Below are positions 23,363 to 31,647 of a stretch of 41,183 nt of DNA, in pieces. The translations under genes and the position numbers were made by a program. Under the pieces are notes generated by a model. The model had not been told where the DNA came from. It worked only from the letters and a program-made list of their open reading frames with translations, and did not search any database. Each line of letters opens with the position of its first letter. Position 1 is the stretch's first letter. This stretch comes from an uncultured Oscillospiraceae bacterium (lineage in GTDB: Bacteria > Bacillota > Clostridia > Oscillospirales > Oscillospiraceae), in the NCBI GenBank assembly GCA_947631395.1, contig CANRLF010000016.1, forward strand, positions 1 through 41,183. Direction: 5' to 3'.

Positions 23363-26300
23363 TTAGTATTCGTATACGCCTTCGAATACGAGGACGGAGT
23401 CGCCGGTTAGGGTGACGAAGTCGTCGGAGTAGTTGACGGTCACGTCGCCGCCGGGGAGTTTTACGGTGATGTCGCGGGCTTTTTTGATGGTGCCGCGCTC
23501 GGTGGCGGCGATGACGGCGGCGCAGGCGGCGGTGCCGTTGGCGCGGGTCTCGCCCTCGTCGGGGGAGTAGACGCGGATGCGCAGGGTGTCGTCGTTTACC
23601 ACCTTGACGAACTCGACGAAGGCCCCCTCGGGGAGGATGCCGGAGTTTACGAGGGCGGAGCCCACGGCCACCACGTCCACCTTGCCAAGGTCCTCGGTGA
23701 ACACGGTGCAGTGGGGGACGCCGAGGGAGGAGCAGGTTATGCGGTACTCCTGTCCGTCCACGGTGACGGGCTCGTCGATGACGCGGGAGACGCCGATGAG
23801 GTTGACCTGCATCCTGCGGGCGTCCAGGAAGGCGGTGCCCATGTGGACACTGACGGTGCTGACACGGCCGTTGCGGGTGAAGAGCTGGAGGGAGCGGATG
23901 CCGGTGTCGGTCTGGATGGTCATGTGCTCGTGGCGGACGATGCCCTTGTCATAGAGGTACTTGCCCACGCAACGGATGGAGTTGGCGGCCATGCGGCCCT
24001 CGGTGCCGTCCTGGTTGAAGATGCGCATCTTGGCGTCGGCTCCGACGGAGTTCTCGATGAGGACCAGGGCGCTGCCGCCGATGCCGGTGACCCGGTCGCA
24101 GAGGGTGACGCTCAGGGACTCGGGGCTCGTTATGCGGCCGTCACGGTTATCGAAGAAGATATAGTCGCTGCCGCAGGTGTGCATTTTCGCGAAGTGGATG
24201 AGCTCACGGCTGCGGCGCATGTTGTTGAGGTCCACGAGCTCCGTGTTCTCGTTGGTGAAGCGGCTCATAAGGGTGTCGGCCACGGCCTCGGCGGTGTCGA
24301 GGCTGGTGATGCAGGGCACGCGCATACGCACGGCCTTGGCGTGGAGCTCGATGTAGTCGCCCATGGTGTCGTCATAGAGGGCGCCTGTGTAGACGATGAA
24401 GCTTATGGCTCCGCCGTCAAGGAGGGAGTAGGCGTCGTGGACGTGCTTGACCGTTGTGACCTCAAGGCCCAGATTGCGGACCACCGCGGCGGTGTCCGGG
24501 GTGGCGTAGAGGACCATGTGGAGGTCGTTGAGCTTTTTGGCAAGGCGCACGACGTCGGGGAGGTCGTGGTTCTCGATGGAGAGGAGGACGCCGTTTTTCC
24601 CGGGGGTGAAGGCGTTGGTGAGGTCATAGCCCGCGGCGCGCAGGCCCTTGAATAGGGCTTCGGTGAAGGTGCGGCCAAGGCCCAGGACCTCGCCGGTGGA
24701 TTTCATCTCGGGGCCAAGCATGGAGTTGGCGTCGGTTATCTTCTCAAAGGAGAACACGGGGACCTTTATGGCGTAATATGGGGGCGTGTCACACAGGACC
24801 CGGTCATAGCCGAGGCCCTTTAAGGTGGCGCCCATCATAACGCGGGAGGCCACGTCAACCATGGGGATGCCGGTGACCTTGGACAGATACGGCACGGTGC
24901 GGCTGGCGCGGGGGTTGACCTCGATGACGTAGAGCTCCTTTTTGTAGATGAGGTACTGGATATTGACGAGGCCACGGGTGCCCAGCTCCAGCGCCAGGCG
25001 TGTGGAGCACTCCACCACACGGGCCATCATCTTATCGGTGAGGTTATAGGGGGGATAGACGGCGATGGAGTCGCCGGAGTGGACGCCGGCCCGCTCGATG
25101 TGCTCCATTATTCCGGGCATGAGCACGTCGGTGCCGTCGGATATGACGTCCACCTCGAGCTCGGTCCCGGGCATGTACTTGTCGACCAGGACGGAGTTGT
25201 CCTCCCGCTCGGTGCTGGCGAATATGAGGGCCATGTAGGCCCGGACGTCCGCGTCCTCGTGGGCGATGACCATGTTCTGGCCGCCGATGACGTAGCTTGG
25301 GCGGAGGAGCACGGGGTAGCCAAGGGTGTTGGCGGCCTCAAGGGCCTCGTCCAACGTGTGGGTGCCCATGCCACGGGGGCGCTTTATGCCAAGGGACTCC
25401 AGAAGGGCGTCGAAACGCTCCCGGTCCTCGGCAAGGTCGATGCCCTCGGCGCTGGTGCCCAGAATGCGGATGCCCTGTTTGTCAAGGTACTCCGTGAGCT
25501 TGATGGCCGTCTGGCCGCCGAAGGCCACCACCACGCCGATGGGCTTTTCCACCTTTATGACGCCCATGACGTCCTCGGGGGTCAGGGGCTCGAAGTAGAG
25601 CCTGTCGGCGGTGTCATAGTCGGTGGACACGGTCTCGGGGTTGTTGTTGATTATGACCACGTCATAGCCGAGATTTTTGAGGGTGACGGCGCAGTGGACG
25701 GAGCTGTAATCAAATTCGATGCCCTGGCCTATGCGTATAGGGCCGGAGCCGATGACGATGACGCTCATCTTGCGACGGGGCATGGGACGGGAGTCGCACT
25801 TCTCGTCATAGGCCGAGTAGTAGTAGGGGGTCTCGGCCTCAAACTCCGCGGCGCAGGTGTCGACCATCTTATAGACGGGGTCCCGGTGGGGGATGAGCTC
25901 CTGGCCGGAGAGGGCCCGGAGGGAGGCGTCGGTGTAGCCGTAACGCTTGCCCCGGAGATACGTTTCCTCGTCTATGCCGTTTTCGGAGATGTATTTTTCA
26001 AAGTCCACGAGATTTTGGAGCTTTGAGATGAACCAGCGGTCGATCATGGTGACCTCGTGGATGTGCTCGTGGCTGACGCCGGCCTTCAGGGCCTCGAACA
26101 CGGTGAACACGCGAAGGTCGTCCATGGAGGCCAGGCGCTCCTCAAGAGTCTTGCCGGGCTCGGGGGCGCGGTTCAAGGTGCTCTGGCCGATCTCGGCGCC
26201 GCGGATGGCCTTCATAAGGGCGGACTCGAAGTTCTGACCAATGCTCATAACCTCGCCGGTGGCCTTCATCTGGGTGCCGAGCTTCCTGTCGGCTCCGTGG

Positions 26301-27394
26301 AATTTATCGAAGGGCCACTTGGGAAATTTAACGACGCAGTAGTCCACCGTGGGCTCAAAGCAGGCGTAGGTCTTGCCGGTGATGTCGTTTTTTATCTCGT
26401 CCAGGGTGTAGCCCAGGGCTATCTTCACCGCCACCTTGGCGATGGGGTAGCCGGTGGCCTTACTGGCCAGGGCGGAGGAGCGGGACACACGGGGGTTGAC
26501 CTCGATGACGGCGTACTCGAAGCTGTCGGGGTTCAAGGCGAACTGGCAGTTACAGCCGCCCTCGATGCCCAGGGCCGTGATGATGTCCAGGGCCGCGCTG
26601 CGGAGCATCTGGTACTCCTTGTCCATCAGGGTCAGGGCCGGGGCCACGACGATGGAGTCGCCGGTGTGGATGCCCACGGGGTCGAAGTTCTCCATGGAGC
26701 AGACGGTTATCACGTTGCCCGCGCCGTCGCGGATGACCTCGAACTCTATCTCCTTCCAGCCGAAGATGTATTTTTCGATGAGGACCTGGGTGATGGGGGA
26801 GGTCTCAAGTCCAACGAAGGCCACCTGACGGAGCTCCTCGGCGTTGTAGGCCACGCCGCCGCCTCCGCCGCCAAGGGTGAAGGCGGGACGGACGATGACG
26901 GGGTAGCCGATGCGGTCGGCGATGGCAAGGCAGGTGTCCACGTCGTTGGCTATGTCCGAGGGGATGATGGGCTGGCCGATGGACTCCATGGTCTCTTTGA
27001 AGAGCTCGCGGTCCTCGGCCTTGTCTATGGCGTCGGCGTTGGTGCCGATGAGCCTGACGCCGTGCTTTTGCAAAAAGCCCTCGTGGGTGAGCTGCATGGC
27101 GATGGTGAGGCCCGTCTGGCCGCCGAGGCCGGCAAGGAGGCAGTCGGGCTTTTCCTTTAAAATTATGCGCTTTACGGTGTCGGCGTTCAGGGGCTCCAAG
27201 TAAACGGCGTCAGCCATTTCTCCGTCGGTCATAACCGTGGCGGGGTTGGAGTTTACGAGGACGGACTTTACGCCCTCGGATCTCAAAATGCGGCATGCCT
27301 GAGTGCCGGCGTAGTCAAACTCGGCGGCCTGGCCGATGACGATGGGGCCGGAGCCGATGACCATTACTTTTTTTATCGTCCTGTCTAAAGGCAT
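23363..27394 (-). CDS. carB: Carbamoyl-phosphate synthase large subunit fused to a degenerate diaminopimelate-epimerase-like domain
   Basis: 1343 residues, against about 1070 for ordinary CarB. Residues 1 to about 1060 are a full synthetase, making carbamoyl phosphate for arginine and pyrimidines: N-terminal GSGPIVIGQAAEFDYAGTQAC, ATP-grasp 1 (RPAFTLGGGGGG), the oligomerisation region, the second half IGSGPIRIGQGIEFDYSSVH with ATP-grasp 2 (RPSYVIGGQNM, VIEVNPRASRTVPY), and an MGS-like allosteric domain (about 935-1060). Residues 1064-1343 (23363-24205) match DapF: FAKMHTCGSDYIFFDN, RIFNQDGTEGRMAANSIRC, LGVPHC, SPDEGETRANGTAACAA. The two catalytic Cys of DapF are Ala1136 and Asn1286, and several substrate-contact positions also differ. 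The ATG overlaps the carA stop (TAATG). The reading frame is continuous, with no sign of frameshift. Confidence 0.93.
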   Translation of the reverse strand: MPLDRTIKKVMVIGSGPIVIGQAAEFDYAGTQACRILRSEGVKSVLVNSNPATVMTDGEMADAVYLEPLNADTVKRIILKEKPDCLLAGLGGQTGLTIAMQLTHEGFLQKHGVRLIGTNADAIDKAEDRELFKETMESIGQPIIPSDIANDVDTCLAIADRIGYPVIVRPAFTLGGGGGGVAYNAEELRQVAFVGLETSPITQVLIEKYIFGWKEIEFEVIRDGAGNVITVCSMENFDPVGIHTGDSIVVAPALTLMDKEYQMLRSAALDIITALGIEGGCNCQFALNPDSFEYAVIEVNPRVSRSSALASKATGYPIAKVAVKIALGYTLDEIKNDITGKTYACFEPTVDYCVVKFPKWPFDKFHGADRKLGTQMKATGEVMSIGQNFESALMKAIRGAEIGQSTLNRAPEPGKTLEERLASMDDLRVFTVFEALKAGVSHEHIHEVTMIDRWFISKLQNLVDFEKYISENGIDEETYLRGKRYGYTDASLRALSGQELIPHRDPVYKMVDTCAAEFEAETPYYYSAYDEKCDSRPMPRRKMSVIVIGSGPIRIGQGIEFDYSSVHCAVTLKNLGYDVVIINNNPETVSTDYDTADRLYFEPLTPEDVMGVIKVEKPIGVVVAFGGQTAIKLTEYLDKQGIRILGTSAEGIDLAEDRERFDALLESLGIKRPRGMGTHTLDEALEAANTLGYPVLLRPSYVIGGQNMVIAHEDADVRAYMALIFASTEREDNSVLVDKYMPGTELEVDVISDGTDVLMPGIMEHIERAGVHSGDSIAVYPPYNLTDKMMARVVECSTRLALELGTRGLVNIQYLIYKKELYVIEVNPRASRTVPYLSKVTGIPMVDVASRVMMGATLKGLGYDRVLCDTPPYYAIKVPVFSFEKITDANSMLGPEMKSTGEVLGLGRTFTEALFKGLRAAGYDLTNAFTPGKNGVLLSIENHDLPDVVRLAKKLNDLHMVLYATPDTAAVVRNLGLEVTTVKHVHDAYSLLDGGAISFIVYTGALYDDTMGDYIELHAKAVRMRVPCITSLDTAEAVADTLMSRFTNENTELVDLNNMRRSRELIHFAKMHTCGSDYIFFDNRDGRITSPESLSVTLCDRVTGIGGSALVLIENSVGADAKMRIFNQDGTEGRMAANSIRCVGKYLYDKGIVRHEHMTIQTDTGIRSLQLFTRNGRVSTVSVHMGTAFLDARRMQVNLIGVSRVIDEPVTVDGQEYRITCSSLGVPHCTVFTEDLGKVDVVAVGSALVNSGILPEGAFVEFVKVVNDDTLRIRVYSPDEGETRANGTAACAAVIAATERGTIKKARDITVKLPGGDVTVNYSDDFVTLTGDSVLVFEGVYEY

Positions 27395-28461
27395 TACCGC
27401 ACCTCCATCATGTTCATAAACCGGTCAAAGGCCCACTCGGTGTCCCTGGGGCCGCCGTGGGCCTCGGGGTGGAATTGCATGGAGAAGGCTTTCTTGCCGG
27501 GGTAGTCAAGGCCCTCGCATGTGCCGTCGTTCACGTTTACGAACCGGGCCCTGGCGCCGATCTTGTCAAGGCAGTCCATGCTAACGGCGTAACCGTGGTT
27601 CTGGCAGGTGATGTAGACGCGGCCGGTCTTGACGTCCTTCACGGGCTGGTTGGCGCCGCGGTGGCCGAATTTGAGCTTCACCGTCTCGCCGCCCTGACTG
27701 AGGGCCATCATCTGGTGGCCCAGGCATATGCCGAAGAGGGGGATGTTGCCCATGAGCTTGCCGATCTCGGCTATGCACTCGGTGTTGTCCGCGGGGTCAC
27801 CGGGGCCGTTGGAGAGCATGACGCCGTCAACGCCAAGGCGGAGGATGTCCTCGGCCTTTGTATCATAGGGCATGACGAGCACGCGGCAGCCGCGCTTTAA
27901 GAGGTTTTCGGGTATGCTGCCCTTGGCACCGTAGTCCATGAGGGCGACGGTGCGCTTCACCTCGCCCTCGGGGAGAAGCTCCTCCGTGACCTTAGTCGAG
28001 GTGGCGGGGACGGAGCCCTCCACACGGTAGGCTTTGAGCGCCGACCAGTCATAGTCGGGGTCATCAGTTATGACGGCGTTCATAACGCCGCCGTCACGTA
28101 TCATCTGAGTGAGCTCCCGGGTGTCAACGCCGGAGATGCCCACGATGCCCATGCGCTCCATGAAGGTCTGGATGTCCTCCTGGCAACGGAAGTTGGAGGG
28201 CTCGGCGCAAACCTCCCTAACTACAACTCCGCGGACATGGATAGATGAGCTTTCCATGTCCGCGTCAGCGACACCGTAATTACAAAACATCGGGAAAGTA
28301 AAAATTACCAGCTGACCGAAATAGCTGGGATCGGTGAGGCTCTCCACATTGCCGGTCATGCCGGTGGTGAAAACGAGCTCACCAACGCTGGTACCGGACT
28401 TTCCGAAGGAAAGCCCCTCATAGCGTTTTCCGTTCTCAAGTATCAGATATGCTTTTCCCAT
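27394..28461 (-). CDS. carA: Carbamoyl-phosphate synthase small (glutaminase) subunit
   Basis: 355 residues; hydrolyses glutamine and feeds ammonia to CarB. N-terminal domain (YLILENGKRYEGLSFG, TTGMTGNVESLTDPSYFGQ). The class I amidotransferase domain has the nucleophile Cys246 in GICLGHQ and His331/Glu333 in QFHPEA. The motif GVDTRELTQMIR is typical of CarA. AAGGAG precedes the ATG. It is 36 nt downstream of dapL and overlaps carB by 1 nt, so all three form one operon. No separate promoter is visible. Confidence 0.96.
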   Translation of the reverse strand: MGKAYLILENGKRYEGLSFGKSGTSVGELVFTTGMTGNVESLTDPSYFGQLVIFTFPMFCNYGVADADMESSSIHVRGVVVREVCAEPSNFRCQEDIQTFMERMGIVGISGVDTRELTQMIRDGGVMNAVITDDPDYDWSALKAYRVEGSVPATSTKVTEELLPEGEVKRTVALMDYGAKGSIPENLLKRGCRVLVMPYDTKAEDILRLGVDGVMLSNGPGDPADNTECIAEIGKLMGNIPLFGICLGHQMMALSQGGETVKLKFGHRGANQPVKDVKTGRVYITCQNHGYAVSMDCLDKIGARARFVNVNDGTCEGLDYPGKKAFSMQFHPEAHGGPRDTEWAFDRFMNMMEVR

Positions 28462-28497
28462 ATGATCTCCTTAATAGTATGTTAAGCGGCGTGTTTT

Positions 28498-29715
28498 TCA
28501 GCGAAGAAGCTTGCGTATCCTGTCCATGGCCTCGCATGTGTCTTCAAGGGTGCCGAAGGCGGTGAGGCGTATGTAGCCCTCACCGGAGGGGCCGAAGCCG
28601 GCGCCGGGGGTGGTGACGATACATGCCTCGTGGAGGAGCTTGTCGAAGAACTCCCAGGAGCCCAGGCCGTCGGGGGTGGCGCACCAGATGTAGGGGGCGT
28701 TGACGCCGCCGTATACGCGAAGGCCGGCGTCGGACAGGGCCTGGCGGATGACGCTGGCGTTATTTAAGTAGTAGCGGACGTTCTCCATTGACTGCTCCCA
28801 GCCGGCGTCGGACAGGGCCGCCTCGGCGGCGCGCTGGATGACATAGGGCACACCGTTGAATTTGGTGCCCATGCGGCGGTTCCACATGTCCCGGAGGGAC
28901 ACGCCGTCGCGGACCAGGGCGCGGGGGATCACGGTGTAGGCGCAACGGTTGCCGGTGAAGCCGGAGCTCTTGGAGAAGGACCTAAACTCGATGGCGCAGG
29001 TCTTGGCGCCATCCACCTCGAAGATGCTGTGGGGGATGCCGGGCTCGGTGATGAACGCCTCATAGGCCGAGTCGAAGAGTATGACGCTACCGTGCTCGTT
29101 TGCGTAATCCACCCAGACCTTCAGCTGGTCATAGGTGGCCGCCGTGCCCGTGGGGTTATTGGGGGAGCAGATGTAGATCATGTCGGGCACACGCTGGGGG
29201 AGGGCGGGGAAGAAGCCGTTCTCGGCGGTGCAGGGAAGGTAGACGAGGTTCGTCCACTTCTCGCCGTCGTAATCCCCGGCACGGCCGGCCATGGCGTTGG
29301 TGTCCACATACACCGGGTACACCGGGTCGCAGACGGCCACCACGTTGTCGGCGGAGAATATGTCGCCGATGTTGCCACAGTCGGATTTCGCGCCGTCAGA
29401 GACGAAGATCTCGTCGTCGGCTATGTCCACGCCCTGCTTTTTGTAGGCACGCTGGATGGCGAAGCGGAGGAAATCGTAGGCCCCGCAGGTCTCCTCACAG
29501 TAGCCGCGGAAGGTGGCCTTATCGCCCATCTCGCGGCTGGCCTTCTCCATGGCCTCCACCACGGCGGGGGCCAGGGGGAGCGTCACGTCGCCGATGCCCA
29601 TGCGGATGAGCGGCATGGGGGGATTCGTGGCCTGAAAGGCCCGGGTGCGGCGGCCGATCTCGGGAAAGAGATACCCGCCGGGGAGCTTTTGAAAATTGGA
29701 ATTTATCTTGACCAA
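28498..29715 (-). CDS. dapL: LL-diaminopimelate aminotransferase
   Basis: PLP enzyme making LL-diaminopimelate from tetrahydrodipicolinate in one step, for lysine and peptidoglycan. 405 residues, typical of DapL. It begins VKINSNFQKLPGGYLFPEIGRRT and has MGIGDVTLPL, DGAKSDCGNI, CDPVYPVYVDTNAMAG, SPNNPTG, and the PLP lysine in RSFSKSSGFTGNRC (Lys249). TTG 29715 is chosen because family members start with a short VKIN segment and because the in-frame ATG at 29778 lies inside the -35 box of the promoter. GGGG lies 9 nt upstream. It leads an operon with carA and the carB-dapF-like fusion. Confidence 0.93.
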   Translation of the reverse strand: MVKINSNFQKLPGGYLFPEIGRRTRAFQATNPPMPLIRMGIGDVTLPLAPAVVEAMEKASREMGDKATFRGYCEETCGAYDFLRFAIQRAYKKQGVDIADDEIFVSDGAKSDCGNIGDIFSADNVVAVCDPVYPVYVDTNAMAGRAGDYDGEKWTNLVYLPCTAENGFFPALPQRVPDMIYICSPNNPTGTAATYDQLKVWVDYANEHGSVILFDSAYEAFITEPGIPHSIFEVDGAKTCAIEFRSFSKSSGFTGNRCAYTVIPRALVRDGVSLRDMWNRRMGTKFNGVPYVIQRAAEAALSDAGWEQSMENVRYYLNNASVIRQALSDAGLRVYGGVNAPYIWCATPDGLGSWEFFDKLLHEACIVTTPGAGFGPSGEGYIRLTAFGTLEDTCEAMDRIRKLLR

Positions 29716-29749
29716 ACCGTTACAGCCCCTTTTTGTCCATTTTAATAAG

Positions 29750-29778
29750 ATTATAGGCGCAAAAACGGCCGATGTCAA
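29750..29778 (-). promoter_or_regulatory. Consensus promoter of dapL-carA-carB
   Basis: TTGACA (29773-29778) and TATAAT (29750-29755) on the minus strand, spacer 17 nt: full consensus. The predicted start is about 28 nt before the TTG start of dapL. Confidence 0.9.
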
Positions 29779-29791
29779 CGCTGTTTAAAGC

Positions 29792-29824
29792 CCAAAAACC
29801 CCGGCCTTTGGAGCCGGTTTTTGG
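29792..29824. repeat. Hairpin between the divergent dapL and asnB promoters
   Basis: CCAAAAACC(CC)GGC / GCCGGTTTTTGG with a 7-nt loop, 12 bp with a 2-nt bulge. It lies upstream of both transcripts, so a leader role is unlikely; it could be an operator or a bidirectional terminator. Confidence 0.5.
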
Positions 29825-29872
29825 TCAGATAACCAAAATGCAATTTTGAAAATCAAATCCTGCAAAAATACC

Positions 29873-29902
29873 TTGACAAAGGGGGCGGGAATAGTGTAAA
29901 AT
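29873..29902 (+). promoter_or_regulatory. Promoter of asnB
   Basis: TTGACA (29873-29878) and TAAAAT (29897-29902), spacer 18 nt. The predicted leader of about 80 nt contains AAATCC/GGATTT and TTCG/CGAA short stems but no recognised riboswitch. Confidence 0.75.
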
Positions 29903-29989
29903 GCACTTCGTTAATCAGCGAAATCCACGACGGTGCGGATTTATCTTCAGGGATATTTCCGCGCCTTTTTTGTATAGGAGGGGTTTAAA

Positions 29990-31570
29990 ATGTGCTCTAT
30001 AATCGGCTTTACACGCCGTTCCATACCGGTGGAGCTTGCCATGGAGGGCTTTGACGAGACGGTGAGCCGCGGGCCTGACATGTCGAGGTTCGTGGAGGCC
30101 GGCGAGGGCTGGCTGGGGTTCCACAGGCTGGCCATCATGGGACTTACGCCGGAGGGGATGCAGCCCTTTGAGCTCGAGGGGAACATGGTGGTGTGCAACG
30201 GGGAGCTATATAATTTCAGGCCGTCAAAGCGGAGGATGGCGAAGAAATACGAATTTAAGTCGGACTCCGACTGCGAGCTCATACTGCCGCTGTACAAGGA
30301 GCTGGGCCTTGGCATGTTCGCGCGCCTCGACGCGGAGTTTGCCATGATAATATACGACACGCGCCTGGGGTTCGTCGCCGCCAGGGACCCAATCGGGATA
30401 AGGCCGCTGTATTACGGGTACCTTGAGGACGGGTCCATAGTTTTCGCCAGTGAGCCGAAGAACCTGACGGCATTTTGCGAAAAGGTCATGCCCTTCCCGC
30501 CGGGACATTACTGGGTGGGCGGAAAATTCGTGTGCTACCGGGACATGACGAAGGTGGAGGGGGAGTACATAACGGCCTCTACCTATCAGGTCTGCGCCGG
30601 CATACGGGGAAGGCTCATAGCCGCCGTGGAAAAGAGGCTCGACTCCGACGCGCCGGTGGGGTTTTTGCTGTCGGGGGGACTGGACTCGAGCCTCGTGTGC
30701 GCCATCGCCGCCAGGATACTGGGCAGGAAGATACGCTCATTCGCCATAGGCATGGACAAGGACGCCATCGACCTTAAATACGCCAGGCAGGTGGCGGATT
30801 TCATAGGCGCGGATCACACAGAGGTATATATGACGCGGGACGAGGTGATTGCGAGCCTCGAAACGGTCATAAAGGCCCTGGGGACATGGGACATAACCAC
30901 GATAAGAGCCAGCATGGGGATGTACCTTGTGTGTAAGGCCATACATGAGACCACGGATATACGGGTACTGCTCACCGGGGAGATCTCAGACGAGCTTTTC
31001 GGGTATAAATATACGGACTTCGCCCCGAGCCCCGAGGAATTTCAGCTGGAGGCCCAGAAGAGGATAAGGGAGCTGCACATGTACGACGTGCTGAGGGCGG
31101 ACAGGTGCATATCCGTAAACTCCCTGGAGGCGAGAGTGCCATTCGGGGACCTGGACTTTGTGAAATACGTTATGAGCGTGGACCCGGCCATGAAGATGAA
31201 CACCTACAACATGGGAAAGTACCTTCTGCGCCACGCCTTTGAGGCGGACAACATATTGCCCGGGTCCATCCTCTGGAGGCAGAAGGCGGCCTTCTCAGAC
31301 GCGGTGGGGCACTCGATGGTGGACGACCTTAAGGAGTACGCGAACGGACTGTATACGGACGGGGAGTTTGAGGAGAAGAGGAAAAAGTACGCCTACTGTA
31401 CGCCGTTTACGAAGGAGAGCCTTCTGTACAGGGAGATATTTGAGAAATATTACCCGGGGCAGGCGGAGATGATCGCGGACTTCTGGATGCCGAACCGCTC
31501 CTGGCCGGGATGCGACGTGGACGATCCAAGCGCGAGAGTGCTCGCAAACTACGGCGCGAGCGGGGATTAA
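29990..31570 (+). CDS. asnB: Asparagine synthase, glutamine-hydrolysing
   Basis: 526 residues converting aspartate, glutamine and ATP to asparagine. The N-terminal class II amidotransferase has the catalytic Cys2 (MCSIIGF), RGPD, HRLAIMG, CNGELYNF and RDPIGIRPLYYG. The C-terminal synthetase has the PP-loop SGGLDSS (228-234), FAIGMDKDAIDLKYA, LTGEISDELFGYKY and NSLEARVPFGDLDFV. AGGAGG is 8 nt before the ATG. Length and motif order match E. coli AsnB. It is transcribed divergently from dapL, another aspartate-family gene. Confidence 0.95.
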   Translation: MCSIIGFTRRSIPVELAMEGFDETVSRGPDMSRFVEAGEGWLGFHRLAIMGLTPEGMQPFELEGNMVVCNGELYNFRPSKRRMAKKYEFKSDSDCELILPLYKELGLGMFARLDAEFAMIIYDTRLGFVAARDPIGIRPLYYGYLEDGSIVFASEPKNLTAFCEKVMPFPPGHYWVGGKFVCYRDMTKVEGEYITASTYQVCAGIRGRLIAAVEKRLDSDAPVGFLLSGGLDSSLVCAIAARILGRKIRSFAIGMDKDAIDLKYARQVADFIGADHTEVYMTRDEVIASLETVIKALGTWDITTIRASMGMYLVCKAIHETTDIRVLLTGEISDELFGYKYTDFAPSPEEFQLEAQKRIRELHMYDVLRADRCISVNSLEARVPFGDLDFVKYVMSVDPAMKMNTYNMGKYLLRHAFEADNILPGSILWRQKAAFSDAVGHSMVDDLKEYANGLYTDGEFEEKRKKYAYCTPFTKESLLYREIFEKYYPGQAEMIADFWMPNRSWPGCDVDDPSARVLANYGASGD

Positions 31571-31594
31571 AAACGAAAAGCCATAAAGCACCTG

Positions 31595-31623
31595 TTGAAA
31601 ACGCCCTCTTTCTGTACTAAAAT
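31595..31623 (+). promoter_or_regulatory. Promoter of the SLH/peptidase gene
   Basis: TTGAAA (31595-31600) and TAAAAT (31618-31623), spacer 17 nt. The predicted start lies about 20 nt before the GTG start codon. Confidence 0.75.
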
Positions 31624-31647
31624 AGTTACGGAAAGGGGGCATTTTTG

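Noticed and set aside
26057-27160. 367-codon plus-strand open frame
   Set aside because: Antisense shadow of carB, whose own frame has full family motifs.
29716-29778. N-terminal extension of DapL from ATG 29778
   Set aside because: That ATG lies inside the -35 element of the consensus dapL promoter, so it is not transcribed.
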